A stretch of 64,000 nucleotides of DNA. Origin: Clusia tigrina (Eukaryota > Arthropoda > Insecta > Diptera > Clusiidae). Both the position numbers and the translations under genes were made by a program. Numbering within the stretch: the first letter of the stretch is position 1; every line of letters begins with the position of its first letter. The stretch lies in the NCBI GenBank assembly GCA_920105625.2, contig OV050030.1, positions 347,369,477 to 347,433,476 of the forward strand. Direction: 5' to 3'. Below the pieces are notes generated by a model, which was not told the origin of the DNA, ran no database searches, and saw only the letters and a program-made list of their open reading frames with translations. Below, in pieces: positions 55,358 through 64,000 of this stretch.

Positions 55358-56020
55358 ATGCCTAATTACAAATTTGATTTTCCACAGAACTTCCTATCGT
55401 GCCGAGCTGACTGGCGTGGAAGACGCTACATCGGGCCGTGCCTTACCTGTGCTCCGAGGGTACAGTTGGTGTTCCCAGCCCCCGTGATGCTACAGGGGTC
55501 GGCAACATACCGCCCTCCGGGAGCAGTGGCGCCGTCTCGCGCCCACGATGACCATCTTGAGGCCACCACTACAGCGGCAGTGTCGCCATCGCGCCCCCGA
55601 GCCCGGTCTGCATCACCTGCCGCGCGTTCGCTACCGACGGGGCCGATGAGCGTCCGCCGCCTTCCCAATCAGGGGTCCACGCCAGGGGGCGTTGCACCAC
55701 GGACGCCCCATCCGATGTCCCGCGCCGCAGTGGAGGCTGCGACATCTCGCGCCCCACTGGTGGCTGCGACAGCCCAAACAGCAGCGGTAGTCGTACACCC
55801 GACAGCGGCTCCCCAACGCCAGTGCGAGATGTGCAAGCGCTGGGGGCACACCATCGCAGTGTGCAGGGAGTTCCTGTCCTTGTCCTCGCGGCGCAGGAGA
55901 GATGCGGTCGGAAACCGGAAGCTGTGTTTCGTGTGCCTGGGGGTGAAACACTTCACCCACAGCTGCGAACAGCCGGGGTGCTCCCGGTGCCACCGGCGGC
56001 ATCATCGCCTCTTACATTGA
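55358..56020 (+). CDS. Extra 3' ORF with triple zinc knuckles (BEL/Pao)
   Basis: A 220-residue open frame between integrase and the 3' LTR. The N-terminal two thirds are rich in P, A, S, T and R with no recognised fold. The C-terminal part has three zinc units, CEMCKRWGHTIAVC, CFVCLGVKHFTHSC, and CSRCHRRHHRLLH, in the same order and spacing as the knuckles of the element's own gag, but with different sequence. The place is where some retroelements carry env. A splice acceptor-like ttgattttccacag ends at 55387, 30 bp into the frame; the next in-frame ATG is at 55487. Function is unknown; nucleic-acid binding is likely. Confidence 0.75.
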   Translation: MPNYKFDFPQNFLSCRADWRGRRYIGPCLTCAPRVQLVFPAPVMLQGSATYRPPGAVAPSRAHDDHLEATTTAAVSPSRPRARSASPAARSLPTGPMSVRRLPNQGSTPGGVAPRTPHPMSRAAVEAATSRAPLVAATAQTAAVVVHPTAAPQRQCEMCKRWGHTIAVCREFLSLSSRRRRDAVGNRKLCFVCLGVKHFTHSCEQPGCSRCHRRHHRLLH

Positions 56021-56078
56021 GGGGTGCACCAGGATGGGAGCCGGCGGGAATAGGTCGTCATCTCTCTTGCAATACTGC

Positions 56079-56091
56079 AAGGGGGGCGGCA
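56079..56091 (+). promoter_or_regulatory. Polypurine tract of the BEL/Pao element
   Basis: aaggggggcggca directly precedes the 3' LTR TG. It is the expected plus-strand primer site. Confidence 0.75.
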
Positions 56092-56615
56092 TGTTCGCGC
56101 CGGAGCCCTCCTGTTAACGGCTGCTGCCTGCGCACCGTCACCATGCGACTCTGCGCGGGGCTCAGTGCGGGGAGAATTCCCCTCATTGGGTCCCGCCAAA
56201 GTCGTGTAGCAGGCCGCAGCCATCTTTATTTTAATGAGAGTGCTGACGCAGGCAGCGGAGGAGAGCTGGTCGGCAATACTGCGTGCCGAGTCAGTTGATG
56301 TTTAGCAGTCAATCACGAAACGTGTCGCATACGTTGAAGAAAGCATTTAAGTGTGAGAAGTATAAGTTCTAAGGAAAACTGTAATTTAGGCAAATAAATT
56401 TTAAGTATAAGTTCTAAGGAAAACTGTAATTTAGGCAAATAAATTTTAAGTGATCTGTAATTTTTACACTTTAAAAGAAAAAGATCTTTGCATTGCCACT
56501 TTTCTCAGACACTAAAATTAAAAGTGAAAATTTAAAGTAACCAAATTTAATTTATTTAAACAATTTAAAAAGACAAAAAAAATGGAATCGGAGAGAGACT
56601 CCGCATTGCGAAACA
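56092..56615 (+). repeat. BEL/Pao 3' LTR
   Basis: It is almost identical to 48031-48555. Visible differences are gcggggag for gcggagag (near 56168) and a one-base deletion plus one change near 56535-56550. It has the same 45-bp tandem duplication with two AATAAA signals. Confidence 0.95.
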
Positions 56616-56620
56616 GGGTT

Positions 56621-56768
56621 CGTTAAGTGGTATCTCATGGAAGCCGCTTTTAAGCTCTTGAAAGGAAAATAATGAATTTTTCCCTAATGCAGCAAGGACC
56701 TCATTTATTTCAGATATAGGAAACAGTTACAGCATTTAGCTTCCTATAGTCAATTACTAGTCTGTGCT
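56621..56768 (-). pseudogene. Ty3/gypsy RT relic, right of the BEL/Pao insertion
   Basis: The minus strand reads RLVIDYRKLNAVTV, then after a shift INEVLAALGKN, ELKSGFHEIPLNE, the classic gypsy RT palm. It continues on the far side of the BEL/Pao element (47940-48030). It abuts the Helitron relic directly. Confidence 0.7.
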
Positions 56769-57404
56769 GCGTTGTTTTGTGTATTTACCATTGTCCATGC
56801 ATGGTGAACTCATATAGATGGCACCGCAAGGACCATGGATCATGTTTCTAGTCACAATTTGGAATAACTCTGGATCAACGTCCCTATCTGGGATTTCGGC
56901 AGAGATTATGCTATCCATTTCTTCAGGTCTAATTTTGTTGATTAGCCAAATCAAAATATGGGCATGTGGCAGTCCACGTTTTTGCCACTCAATTGAGTAT
57001 ATCCAACAGAGAGTTTCACCAAAAACATGATGTTTGACAATCATATCAATTAGTGACTTTAATTTTTGCTTAAATACACGCGCTGTAATATCATGTCGAT
57101 CACTTGCTGCTTGGCCAGGCAATAAATATTTTATTATTTCATCCCATTTTGGATTACAGGTGAAGGTGATGAATAAGTTTGAAGAGTTAAGAATAGTCTG
57201 AAGAGTGTTATTTCGGCGCAAAATACGAATATCTCTATTTTCAAATGGATCGCCAACCATTACAATCCCAACTTCATTAACAGTGGGAGCATTGAATCGA
57301 CGCGAATGCTCTTTAACGGCTTTAATGACAATCATATAATTATCGTTCACTAATCTATCCGACATTTGATGGAACAATTGAATCAGTTGATTTTTTTCTG
57401 TCAA
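56757..57404 (-). pseudogene. Helitron Rep endonuclease domain
   Basis: It contains NLFITFTCNPKWDEI, DRHDITARVFKQKLKSLID, VFGETLCWIYSIEWQKRGL, and PHAHILIWL with the HxH metal-binding motif of rolling-circle Rep proteins. It ends at HGPCGAIYMSSPCMDNGK, before the catalytic tyrosines. The last few residues (to 56757) come from the adjoining gypsy relic. Rep nicks DNA for rolling-circle transposition. Confidence 0.87.
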
Positions 57405-57419
57405 AAAAGTTTGTAATGT

Positions 57420-57722
57420 TTATACTATTGCTCGTTGCTGAATTTGCTTAATCCGATTATAATCAGAACGAAAATTAACATGTTCTTCTGCGTCTCCTAC
57501 AAAATATATTTGCAAGAATTTGGGAGTTTCGGTTGGAATTGGAAGCAAGGAGCCAATATTATGATACACTTGGCCTTGTATTTTAAACGTTGAATTGAAA
57601 TTACGACCTCGTTCATCGACGGATGAAATTATTTTTGCAGGAAAAGATGTCATTTGAAAGCAACTATTAAATATTCTGATGTTTTTTAGAAATAATTTTG
57701 AATCTTCATTATCTCCCGACAT
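57420..57722 (-). pseudogene. Helitron N-terminal domain
   Basis: It reads IRIFNSCFQMTSFPAKI, GQVYHNIGSLLPIP, KFLQIYFVGDAEEHVNFR, the pattern of the Helitron helicase-like N domain (YNS.F.F.S, G..YH.IG.L.P, Q.Y..D). The frame ends at 57420 close to the next frame's start (57404), so only a small break separates it from the Rep domain. Confidence 0.82.
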
Positions 57723-58044
57723 TTATGATTTCAATGGCTCTAGTGGTGGATGTAATACTGGTAAAACCAGTTTTCCAGAGGCACACCACATCCCAGCGGT
57801 ATCATTTTTAAATTTTAGAGCATGACAAAAAGTACATTCTTTATCCATGTTTCCAATCATAATTTTTACGTGAGCACATTATTCAATTTCTGGATCATAT
57901 TCAAATGCGATAAGATTAAAAGATGACAATGTAAATGCTCTGGCTATCTGCATACGTTCTCTGTTTGTGAGTTGATCTAAATTGCGATTTGCATCTGTTC
58001 TATGTTGGCGTCTGTCTCTGATTGTGTTTCTCATTAATATCCGG

Positions 58045-58501
58045 ATCTTGAAACCCGTATGGAGTTACGGTATTCAACTTTGGGGATGCACCACACAAAC
58101 CAATATTAAAAGAATACAACAATTTGAAAACAAAGTTCTACGGAACATAGTCAATGCACGCTGGTACGTACGAATGTCAGACCTCCACAGAGATCTTGGT
58201 GTGAAGACGGTACACAACGAAATTACTAAAGTCGCAATCTTACATTACGAACGACTTCAACACCACATAAACGAAAAGGCATCGAAACTCTCCGAACTAA
58301 ACAAAACGGAACGACGTCTTAAGAGAACGAAGCCGAGAGACCTCACAAACTAGTAGCACCAATGAGGTGTGAATTATCCAGCTGAATATAATGAATAAAC
58401 TTAAATTGCTCGTTAGTTTTTGAATGTATAAATTAGTTGCAATATTATAAACGCTGTATACGTATAATTATAACGTTTAAATAAAAAATAAAAAAAAATA
58501 T
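58045..58501 (+). mobile_element. 5'-truncated jockey-type LINE fragment
   Basis: It codes for the C-terminal end of a jockey RT (RILKPVWSYGIQLWGCTTQ, RIQQFENKVLRNIVNARWYV, SDLHRDLGVKTV), ending at 58353. A 3' UTR and an A-rich tail (about 58478-58500) follow. tatccgg occurs on both sides (58038-58044 and 58502-58508) as the target duplication. It lies within the Helitron N-terminal coding part. Confidence 0.85.
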
Positions 58502-58771
58502 TATCCGGCAATGATTCTGATGTTCAGTAGTTTGTGCTGAACGTAATCGCTATACTCTTAATCTGGTTGCTTCATTCACTTGTAATCTTTATTCCGTGCT
58601 TAAATTTACTCGATCAGTATTTCTTTTTACGATGCCGAAGTTCTGCAACCAAGATTTGAACGACGTCGTGGCATTTTATTCTTACACTAATTAGATGTGG
58701 AGAGAAATTGTTTGGTTTTGAGTTACATGTGTTGCAATATTATATTGTTGAAAATATAAATATGATCATAT

Positions 58772-59120
58772 TGTAAAAACACATATTATATTACCCCTTT
58801 TTTAATTTTACCTTTGAAAAACAATCGAATTTAAATTTTTATGTTGTTAAATTTGTCTTCAATGTGTTTTTTATATGCGCAAAATCTAATAACTAAAAAT
58901 GAAATGTATAATATTAATACATATTGTAATTTGAATTAGTCGCTATATAAATGTAAAAACACATAATATAATCTAACTTTTTTCTCTTTTACCTTTGAAA
59001 ATCAATCGAATTTTAATATTTTTTGTTGTTAAATGTGTTTACAATGTGTTTGTTATGAGCAAAATCTAATAACTAAAAATGAGATGTCAAATATTACTAC
59101 ATATTGAATTGATATGAACC
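58772..59120. repeat. Tandem pair of ~180-bp AT-rich units
   Basis: tgtaaaaacacata starts both units (58772 and 58952), and both contain ttacctttgaaaa, caatcgaatttaa-type words and gcaaaatctaataactaaaaatgaaatgt. No coding content is seen. The rest of 58675-59213 is AT-rich. Confidence 0.75.
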
Positions 59121-59213
59121 CCTAGCGCTATCTACCGGCACCAAAAAAAAATTAAAAATGTTTCACTAAACCTAACATATAGTGTTTGTACGAAATATAC
59201 ATAAAAAAACTTT

Positions 59214-59454
59214 TGTGGCGCCATCTGGCGGATGAAATATATACTATAACCTCACAGGCCACAACACATATATATGTTGACAATTTAGTTACGATATCTT
59301 TTATGGTTCCGGAGATCCTTCGGGACGTACCTACCCACCAACGATTTTTTACATACATAGTTTTTAGAAATAAATGAACCAGCAACTAGAACAAACGTGT
59401 TTTACCATTTCTTTACTTCGCCGCTAACGCAACAAATGGTCCTTCGAGCAGGAT
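59214..59454 (+). repeat. Probable LTR end and primer site of the right BEL element
   Basis: tggtccttcgagcaggat at 59437-59454 matches the primer site of the young BEL/Pao element in all but one position. LTR sequence should end near aacaaa at 59436. A possible LTR start is tgtggcgccatctggcgg at 59214. Only the right edge is firm. Confidence 0.5.
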
Positions 59455-59690
59455 ATGTAATAATTTACATCGCGAATAAAATTTTCGGATTTTAAGATTC
59501 AAGTATTTGAGTTTTATAAATAATATTAAAGCAAATGCATATCTAATTAAACTCATCGAATGGTCCGCAATAAAACGCATAACTAACGATTCCTGCAGAA
59601 TGATGTTATTAAATCGCAATTAAGTTTAAATAAATTTTAATATAAAACTCAAGTCCTTAGTGAGAAACGCATTAATTACAAATTAAATAT

Positions 59691-59900
59691 TATTATTATT
59701 ATTAGAAATATCTTACACCATAATTAATTATGAGTGCAAGGTGTTGGGGGAATGAGTACTAGCTACAGAGGCTTTCGACTCGAAGAGAAAAGGATTTTTC
59801 TCTTTTATAGAAAGAAGCATTTTGGAGACCAAGCCCGTGGCAGGATTTGAACCTGCAACCCTCGTGGTGTGAGTCTAGCATGCTTACCACAGAGGGCGGC
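59691..59900 (-). mobile_element. tRNA-derived SINE, copy 2
   Basis: A reversed copy of the SINE at 35838-36042, with the B box (ggttcaaatcctgcc on the minus strand), the shared body and a TAA-repeat tail. A perfect 14-bp duplication, tacaaattaaatat, lies at 59677-59690 and 59901-59914. Relative to copy 1 it has an extra short block near 59785-59815. Confidence 0.9.
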
Positions 59901-59978
59901 TACAAATTAAATATAATATTATATAATATACATCGTATAAAATAAAATAAAATCGCTAAAGTAATCCATTTAAAAAAC

Positions 59979-60470
59979 GTGTCAAGTATCAAAGGTCACA
60001 TAGCTGTCATTATACACACATTTCTAACTCAGCATATATCGTCAGAATGGCTCAAGTCAAAAAGAGCGATTCAGTCTACGCCATCACAGCAATCCGCTGA
60101 CCATTCAGCTTTAGCTCCTAATATAAAACTCCCTACAATTGATCTTCCACGTATCTCTGGAGACTCTATAATTTGATTAAGATTTTATGACAGTTTTAAC
60201 GTCATTAAAAATAAGCACGAAATCCTTTCTGCCAGTCAAAAACTGCACTATTTATGCTGCTGCTTGTTAGGTGAACCATTGCAACTAATATCCAATTTGA
60301 AACCTGGGGATGCTAATTACTTTGAAGCTTGAAATCTCTTAAAAACACGTTATTACGTCATGCGAATCATAAAAGATCACCACATCAGTGCTATATTCAG
60401 TGTACAAAAGGTCAACTGTATTTAAGAGTTGGCCGCTGTATTTAAGAGTGTGCTTGATCCTATAATGAAC
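59979..60470 (+). pseudogene. BEL gag, N-terminal part
   Basis: The frame has SALAPNIKLPTIDLPRISGD, then after stops LRFYDSFNVIKNKHEILSASQKLHYL, GEPLQLISNLKPGDANYFEA, the gag pattern of BEL elements (the P.I.LP.F.G..W..F.D.F family). A frame change near 60180-60340 breaks it. At about 60468 the non-coding repeat begins, and gag resumes at 62431. Confidence 0.8.
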
Positions 60471-62430
60471 GAGTACAGAAGTCTGAAGTCGGGTTAGACC
60501 GACTTCAAAATACCCTTTACCTTTTCTTGTGGGTGCGAGTTCAACAATGAGGAGGTTTTCTTTATAAATCATCATTAGGAGCATATTCACAGTAGTTTTT
60601 GTTAGGGTACCTTGAAATGATTATATCGACAACATTTCCTGTGTATGGCTTTGTAGTGTCAATATAACCACTAATACAAAATTTCGTCAAAAAATATTGT
60701 GTAGGTCGAAAGTTATAATAATATGTCAATAGTGGGCGTGGCTGTAAAAATAACACACCCATTTTTGGTGTGGTGTTTAATGTTAGTACCCGCAAAATTC
60801 CTGTGAAATTTCGTTGAGACATCTTTAATAGGAACCTAGTAATGATTTTTGGTTAATTTTGGGCGTGGCAGTAGTAATAATCTGCCCATATTTGGAATGC
60901 ATGCTAGTACAGACCCAGTGTATACATCTACAAATTTGTTTTCATATATCATCACTAGAAGCATAGTTAGGGTATTTGTCTTTAAGTGGGGCCCCCAAAG
61001 TTCATTATATGGGAAAGAGGCGTATCCTTCCTCTGATCGACCCCGAATCTTGTATATGGCTTTGTAGGGTTCATATACGTACTAATAGACAATTTCCTCC
61101 AAAACTGTTGTATAGGTCGCAAGTTATAATAATATGTCAATAGTGAGCGTGGCTGTAGAAATAACACGCCCATTTTTTGTGTGGTGTATAATGTTAGCAC
61201 CCGCAATATTTCTGTGAAATTTCGTTGAGAAGTTTTTAATAGGAACCTAGTAATGATTTTTGGTTAATTGTGGGAGTGGCAGTAGTAATAATCTGCCCAT
61301 ATTTGGAATGCATGCTAGAACAGACCCAGTGTATACATCTACCAATTTGTTTTCATATATCATCACTAGAAGCATAGAAAGGGTAATTGTCTTTAAGTGG
61401 GGTCCCGAAAGTTCATTATGTGGGAAGGAGGCGTATCCTTCCTCTGATCGTCCCCGAATTTTGTATGTGGCTTTGTAGGGTCCATATACGTACTAATATT
61501 TTGTCCAAAAATATTGTATAGGTCGCATTTCGTCCAAAAATATTGTATAGGTCGCAAGTTATAATATTATGTCAATAGTTGGCGTGGCTGTAGAAATAAC
61601 ACTCCCATTTTTTATGTGGTGCTTAATATTAGTACCCGCAACATTCCTGTGAAATTTCATTGATAAATCTTTAATAGGAACACAATAATAATTTTTGGAT
61701 ATTTGTGGGCGTGGCATTTGTATTATGATTTCCAAATTCTGCACACTCACTGTTATGGATCCCATGTATGTTTCTGCCAATTTTTATTCCGCTGGCATCA
61801 TTACGAGCATAGGTAGGCTAATTTTAACTTTAGACCCGAAAGTTCCCTATATCAAAAGTGAGCGTGTCTTTTCTCTGATCAGACCCATTTGTTGCTGATA
61901 ACTTTATAATATCCACATGTTCCTTCCCGTAACATTTCGTCCGTAAATCTCTACCAGATCTTAAGTTATTAATATTTGTTAATAGTGGGCGTGGCAGTTA
62001 ATATATACCTCCCACTTTTGGCACAGTGTTTAGTAGGACCCACATCGTCATAACTGCCACATAATGTCACTTTTCCGTCAATTGGACCGAAGTTATAGTC
62101 ATTTTAAAAAAGGTGAAAAAATTTCCTTATATGGGAAGTAGGCGTGGTCTTTCTCCAAAGCGGCCCATATAGCAATCTGGTTCTGTATCTTTGTGCAGGC
62201 TACACTTTTGCAAAATTTCATTAAGATAGCTCTAACGGTGTAGAAAAAAAGTGGCCACAGACGGACAGACGGACGGACAAAATAAAAATTGCTTAGAAAG
62301 TGATTCTGATCATATCTGTACATATATATGTCCATGCCTACCACGCCTCCTTCTTGAAATTGCAACCCCTCTCAAAAGCACACAGTTAGTATACCCTATT
62401 TACCTTTTTTAAACGTAAAGGGTATAAAAA
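60469..62430 (+). repeat. Dispersed non-coding repeat, long copy with internal tandem units
   Basis: It has the same start (acgagtacagaagtctgaag) and end (accctatttacc...gtaaagggtataaaa) as the copy at 36823-37420. The middle holds about three tandem units of 410-436 bp; aggaacctagtaatg recurs at about 60830 and 61240, and a diverged form at about 61676. The short open frames inside the units (60849-61067, 61260-61478) are copies of one another and not genes. It sits in BEL gag without a visible target duplication. Confidence 0.85.
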
Positions 62431-62941
62431 TGTTCGGACACTAAAATCTCTTTTGATGCCAGTTGAATATTGGAATTCTTGGCTTATACATGTAATTGTG
62501 CACAGGTTGGCAAATGAAACGCGCAGATAGTGGGAGCTTTCTCTCACTAACTACAATTATCCTGATTTAAAAGACTTACAAACATTTTTAGAAGCTCGTT
62601 GTCGATCATTAGAACTGTTGATTCCACAAGCATTTAAACAAACCAATGAAATTCCAACTCGTACCAAAGTTGGCAAAATGCACTTCTGTCATGTTGCTCA
62701 GGCCGAAACGATTATAGACAGAATATGCCTTTACTGTTCTGGTCTTCACAAAGCATATCAGTGTGCTCAATTTCGCAATCTTCCAGTTTCTGTGCGCATG
62801 ACAATAATTCGCGATAAAGGTGCTTGTTTTAATTGTTTAAGTACAATACATAAAAATAACAAGTGCAAGAGCGCATCAACATGCAAATCATGTGGTCAGC
62901 GGTACCACACGCTTTTACATATTCACACCACTGATAGATAG
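62431..62941 (+). pseudogene. BEL gag, C-terminal part with zinc knuckles
   Basis: It reads LKSLLMPVEYWNSWLIHVIV and DLKDLQTFLEARCRSLELL (end of the gag domain), then knuckles: CLYCSGLHKAYQC, CFNCLSTIHKNNKC and CKSCGQRYHTLLH. This is the triple arrangement also seen in the young BEL/Pao gag and its extra ORF. The frame ends at 62941 and protease begins about 150 bp later. Confidence 0.83.
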
Positions 62942-63089
62942 CGCGCCGCTTCGACTTCGTCGCACGCCACTAAATCGCAATTTAATGGTTTCTCCAAAAA
63001 GGGGCATGCAATAACCATACCTGTAGAAACTACAACAACACAAGCAGCATTATCAGCAATAACTGAAATGCAAGCACCACCTTCTACGA

Positions 63090-64000
63090 GTGCTTTTTGA
63101 TAATGGGTCTCATTCATCGCTCATAACGGAAGCTTGTGTCCAAAAACTGCGCATAAAAAAAGAATCGGTGATATCATTGTCACAGGTATAGGATGCTCGA
63201 AAGGCACAGTGAAAGGTGTGGTCTCTGTTCAGATGGCACCGTTAAAGGAAAATAAATTATTTCCAATAAATACGCTAGTTCTCCGAAAGCTTATTGGCTT
63301 ATTGCCGACATCGCGAGTAAACACATTTTGTTGGCCGCACATTGCTGGTCTTAATATGGCTGACCCTTACTTCTACTAGCCAAGTCACATAGACATTCTG
63401 ATTGGTTCTGATGAAATGTCGACCTTATTAGAAACTGAAATTAGACAAGGCCCGACTAGTAAAACCGTCGCACAAAAAAGTGTGTTTGATTGGGTTCTCT
63501 TCGTTAAGGTTAATAACGAATGCCATCCACAGAAGACTACATCTTCCTCTTGTTCGAATGACGATCTTACAAAAGCTATAACCAAAGCCTGGCAATTGGA
63601 AGAGTTTACGGAGAAGCTCCTGAGGAGCCACTTTTTGAAACCTTTTTCGAAGACACGTACAAAGAGATGATGATGGCCGTTTTATCGTGACCTTGCCCTT
63701 TAATCAAATTCTGGGCGATCCTAGAGCTGTTGCAGTTCAAGCTTGGTTGCGCGTGGAAAGACGGCTTTGCTTTAATGAGGAGCTTCACAAAAACTACCAC
63801 GCTTTCCTGCTAGAAATGCTGAATCAAGGCCATATGGAGCCTACTAAAAATGTGCCATCAATAAATTTTTATAACCCGCACCATAGCGTGGTAAAAGAAC
63901 AAAGCGAGACCGCAAAAACTAGAATTGTGTTTAATGCTTCATAGAAAATAATTAATGGCTATTCTTTAAACGATGTTTTAATGGATTGTCGCCAATTGCA
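63090..64000 (+). pseudogene. BEL protease and start of pol, broken
   Basis: Around 63095-63130 the sequence reads FDNGSHSSLIT, the protease active site of BEL elements. The frame 63134-63379 continues (PINTLVLRKLIGLLPTSRV, HIAGLNMADP), then SHIDILIGSDEMSTLLE. The frame 63687-63944 gives the RT N-terminal edge (FNEELHKNYHAFLLEMLNQGHM, FYNPHHSVVKEQSETAKTRI). A TAG near 63943 and shifts at 63380 and 63670 break pol, which runs beyond the window end. Confidence 0.82.

Larger units (their letters stand above)
48031..56615 (+). mobile_element. Young BEL/Pao retrotransposon with an extra 3' ORF
   Basis: LTRs of 525 bp (48031-48555) and 524 bp (56092-56615) differ at only a few positions. gggtt is duplicated on both sides (48026-48030 and 56616-56620). 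The order is primer site, long leader with candidate intron, gag-protease-RT, RNase H, integrase, an extra zinc-knuckle ORF, PPT and LTR. The recent date contrasts with two frameshifts and a changed integrase catalytic residue in the copy as read. Confidence 0.95.
56769..58674 (-). mobile_element. Helitron relic (Rep part), split by a jockey fragment
   Basis: On the minus strand it opens with MPRRRSNLGCRTSAS (ATG at 58674), a typical Helitron N-terminus. Shifted pieces follow, then the Helitron-like N domain and the Rep domain, before it stops against the gypsy RT relic at about 56768. The helicase part is missing. The plus-strand LINE fragment at 58045-58501 interrupts it. Confidence 0.8.
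59214..64000 (+). mobile_element. BEL/Pao element (+), interrupted, runs off the window
   Basis: A primer site at 59437 follows a probable LTR. Gag (about 59979-60470 and 62431-62941), protease (about 63090-63480) and the start of pol (to 64000) follow on the plus strand. A SINE sits in the leader and a 1.96-kb non-coding repeat splits gag. Many stops and shifts show it is old. Confidence 0.85.

Noticed and set aside
59830..59905. tRNA gene on the minus strand
   Set aside because: Same SINE family, bounded by a 14-bp target duplication.
60849..61478. Two similar 72-residue proteins (60849-61067, 61260-61478)
   Set aside because: They are translations of tandem non-coding units, with no family, no conserved residues beyond the DNA identity, and repeated ggcgtggc words.

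Overview
This window looks like transposon-rich DNA from a higher fly. A tephritid-type genome is my guess, from the mix of BEL/Pao, gypsy/errantivirus, I/LOA-type LINE, Transib and Helitron relics; no host gene fixes the species. I could find no host protein gene, rRNA gene or true tRNA gene. Almost every coding stretch belongs to a mobile element, and most are broken by stops or frameshifts. Long AT-rich spacers separate them.

Layout. 1-4014: the 3' part of a Ty3/gypsy element (+). About 4090-4480: a reversed copy of a non-coding repeat. 5600-9310: a decayed BEL/Pao element (-). 9649-11358: a 5'-truncated I/LOA-like LINE (-) with a (TAA)n tail. 12000-13716: a decayed Transib (RAG1-related) transposase (+). 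14370-28394: a tandem duplication of about 7 kb. Each unit joins the 3' end of an errantivirus env (-), an endonuclease-less LINE (+), a 543-bp inverted-repeat element, a GC-rich minisatellite and an errantivirus LTR. 28320-35582: a near full-length but inactivated errantivirus (-), with gag, pol, env and LTRs, sharing its 3' LTR with the array. 35838-36042: a tRNA-derived SINE. 36823-37420: a non-coding repeat. 38060-45940: a LINE (-) split by a second LINE (+, 40282-44591) with a 6-bp target duplication. 46440-47700: a BEL gag relic (-). 48031-56615: a young BEL/Pao element (+) with nearly identical 525/524-bp LTRs and a 5-bp target duplication, sitting inside a gypsy RT relic. It carries an unusual third ORF with zinc knuckles between pol and the 3' LTR. 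56769-58674: a Helitron relic (-) split by a jockey fragment. 59214 to the window end: a BEL element (+) interrupted by a SINE and by a roughly 1.96-kb non-coding repeat.

The genes do not form a host pathway. They are independent gag-pol(-env) or ORF1-ORF2 units nested inside one another, so the relations that matter are nesting order, shared priming sites (the same tRNA-type primer site in three BEL elements), shared tails (TAA repeats on the SINE and on one LINE) and recombination between repeats. The most notable items are the chimeric provirus array, the third ORF of the young BEL/Pao element with its candidate splice sites, and the non-coding repeat that appears to insert without a target duplication.
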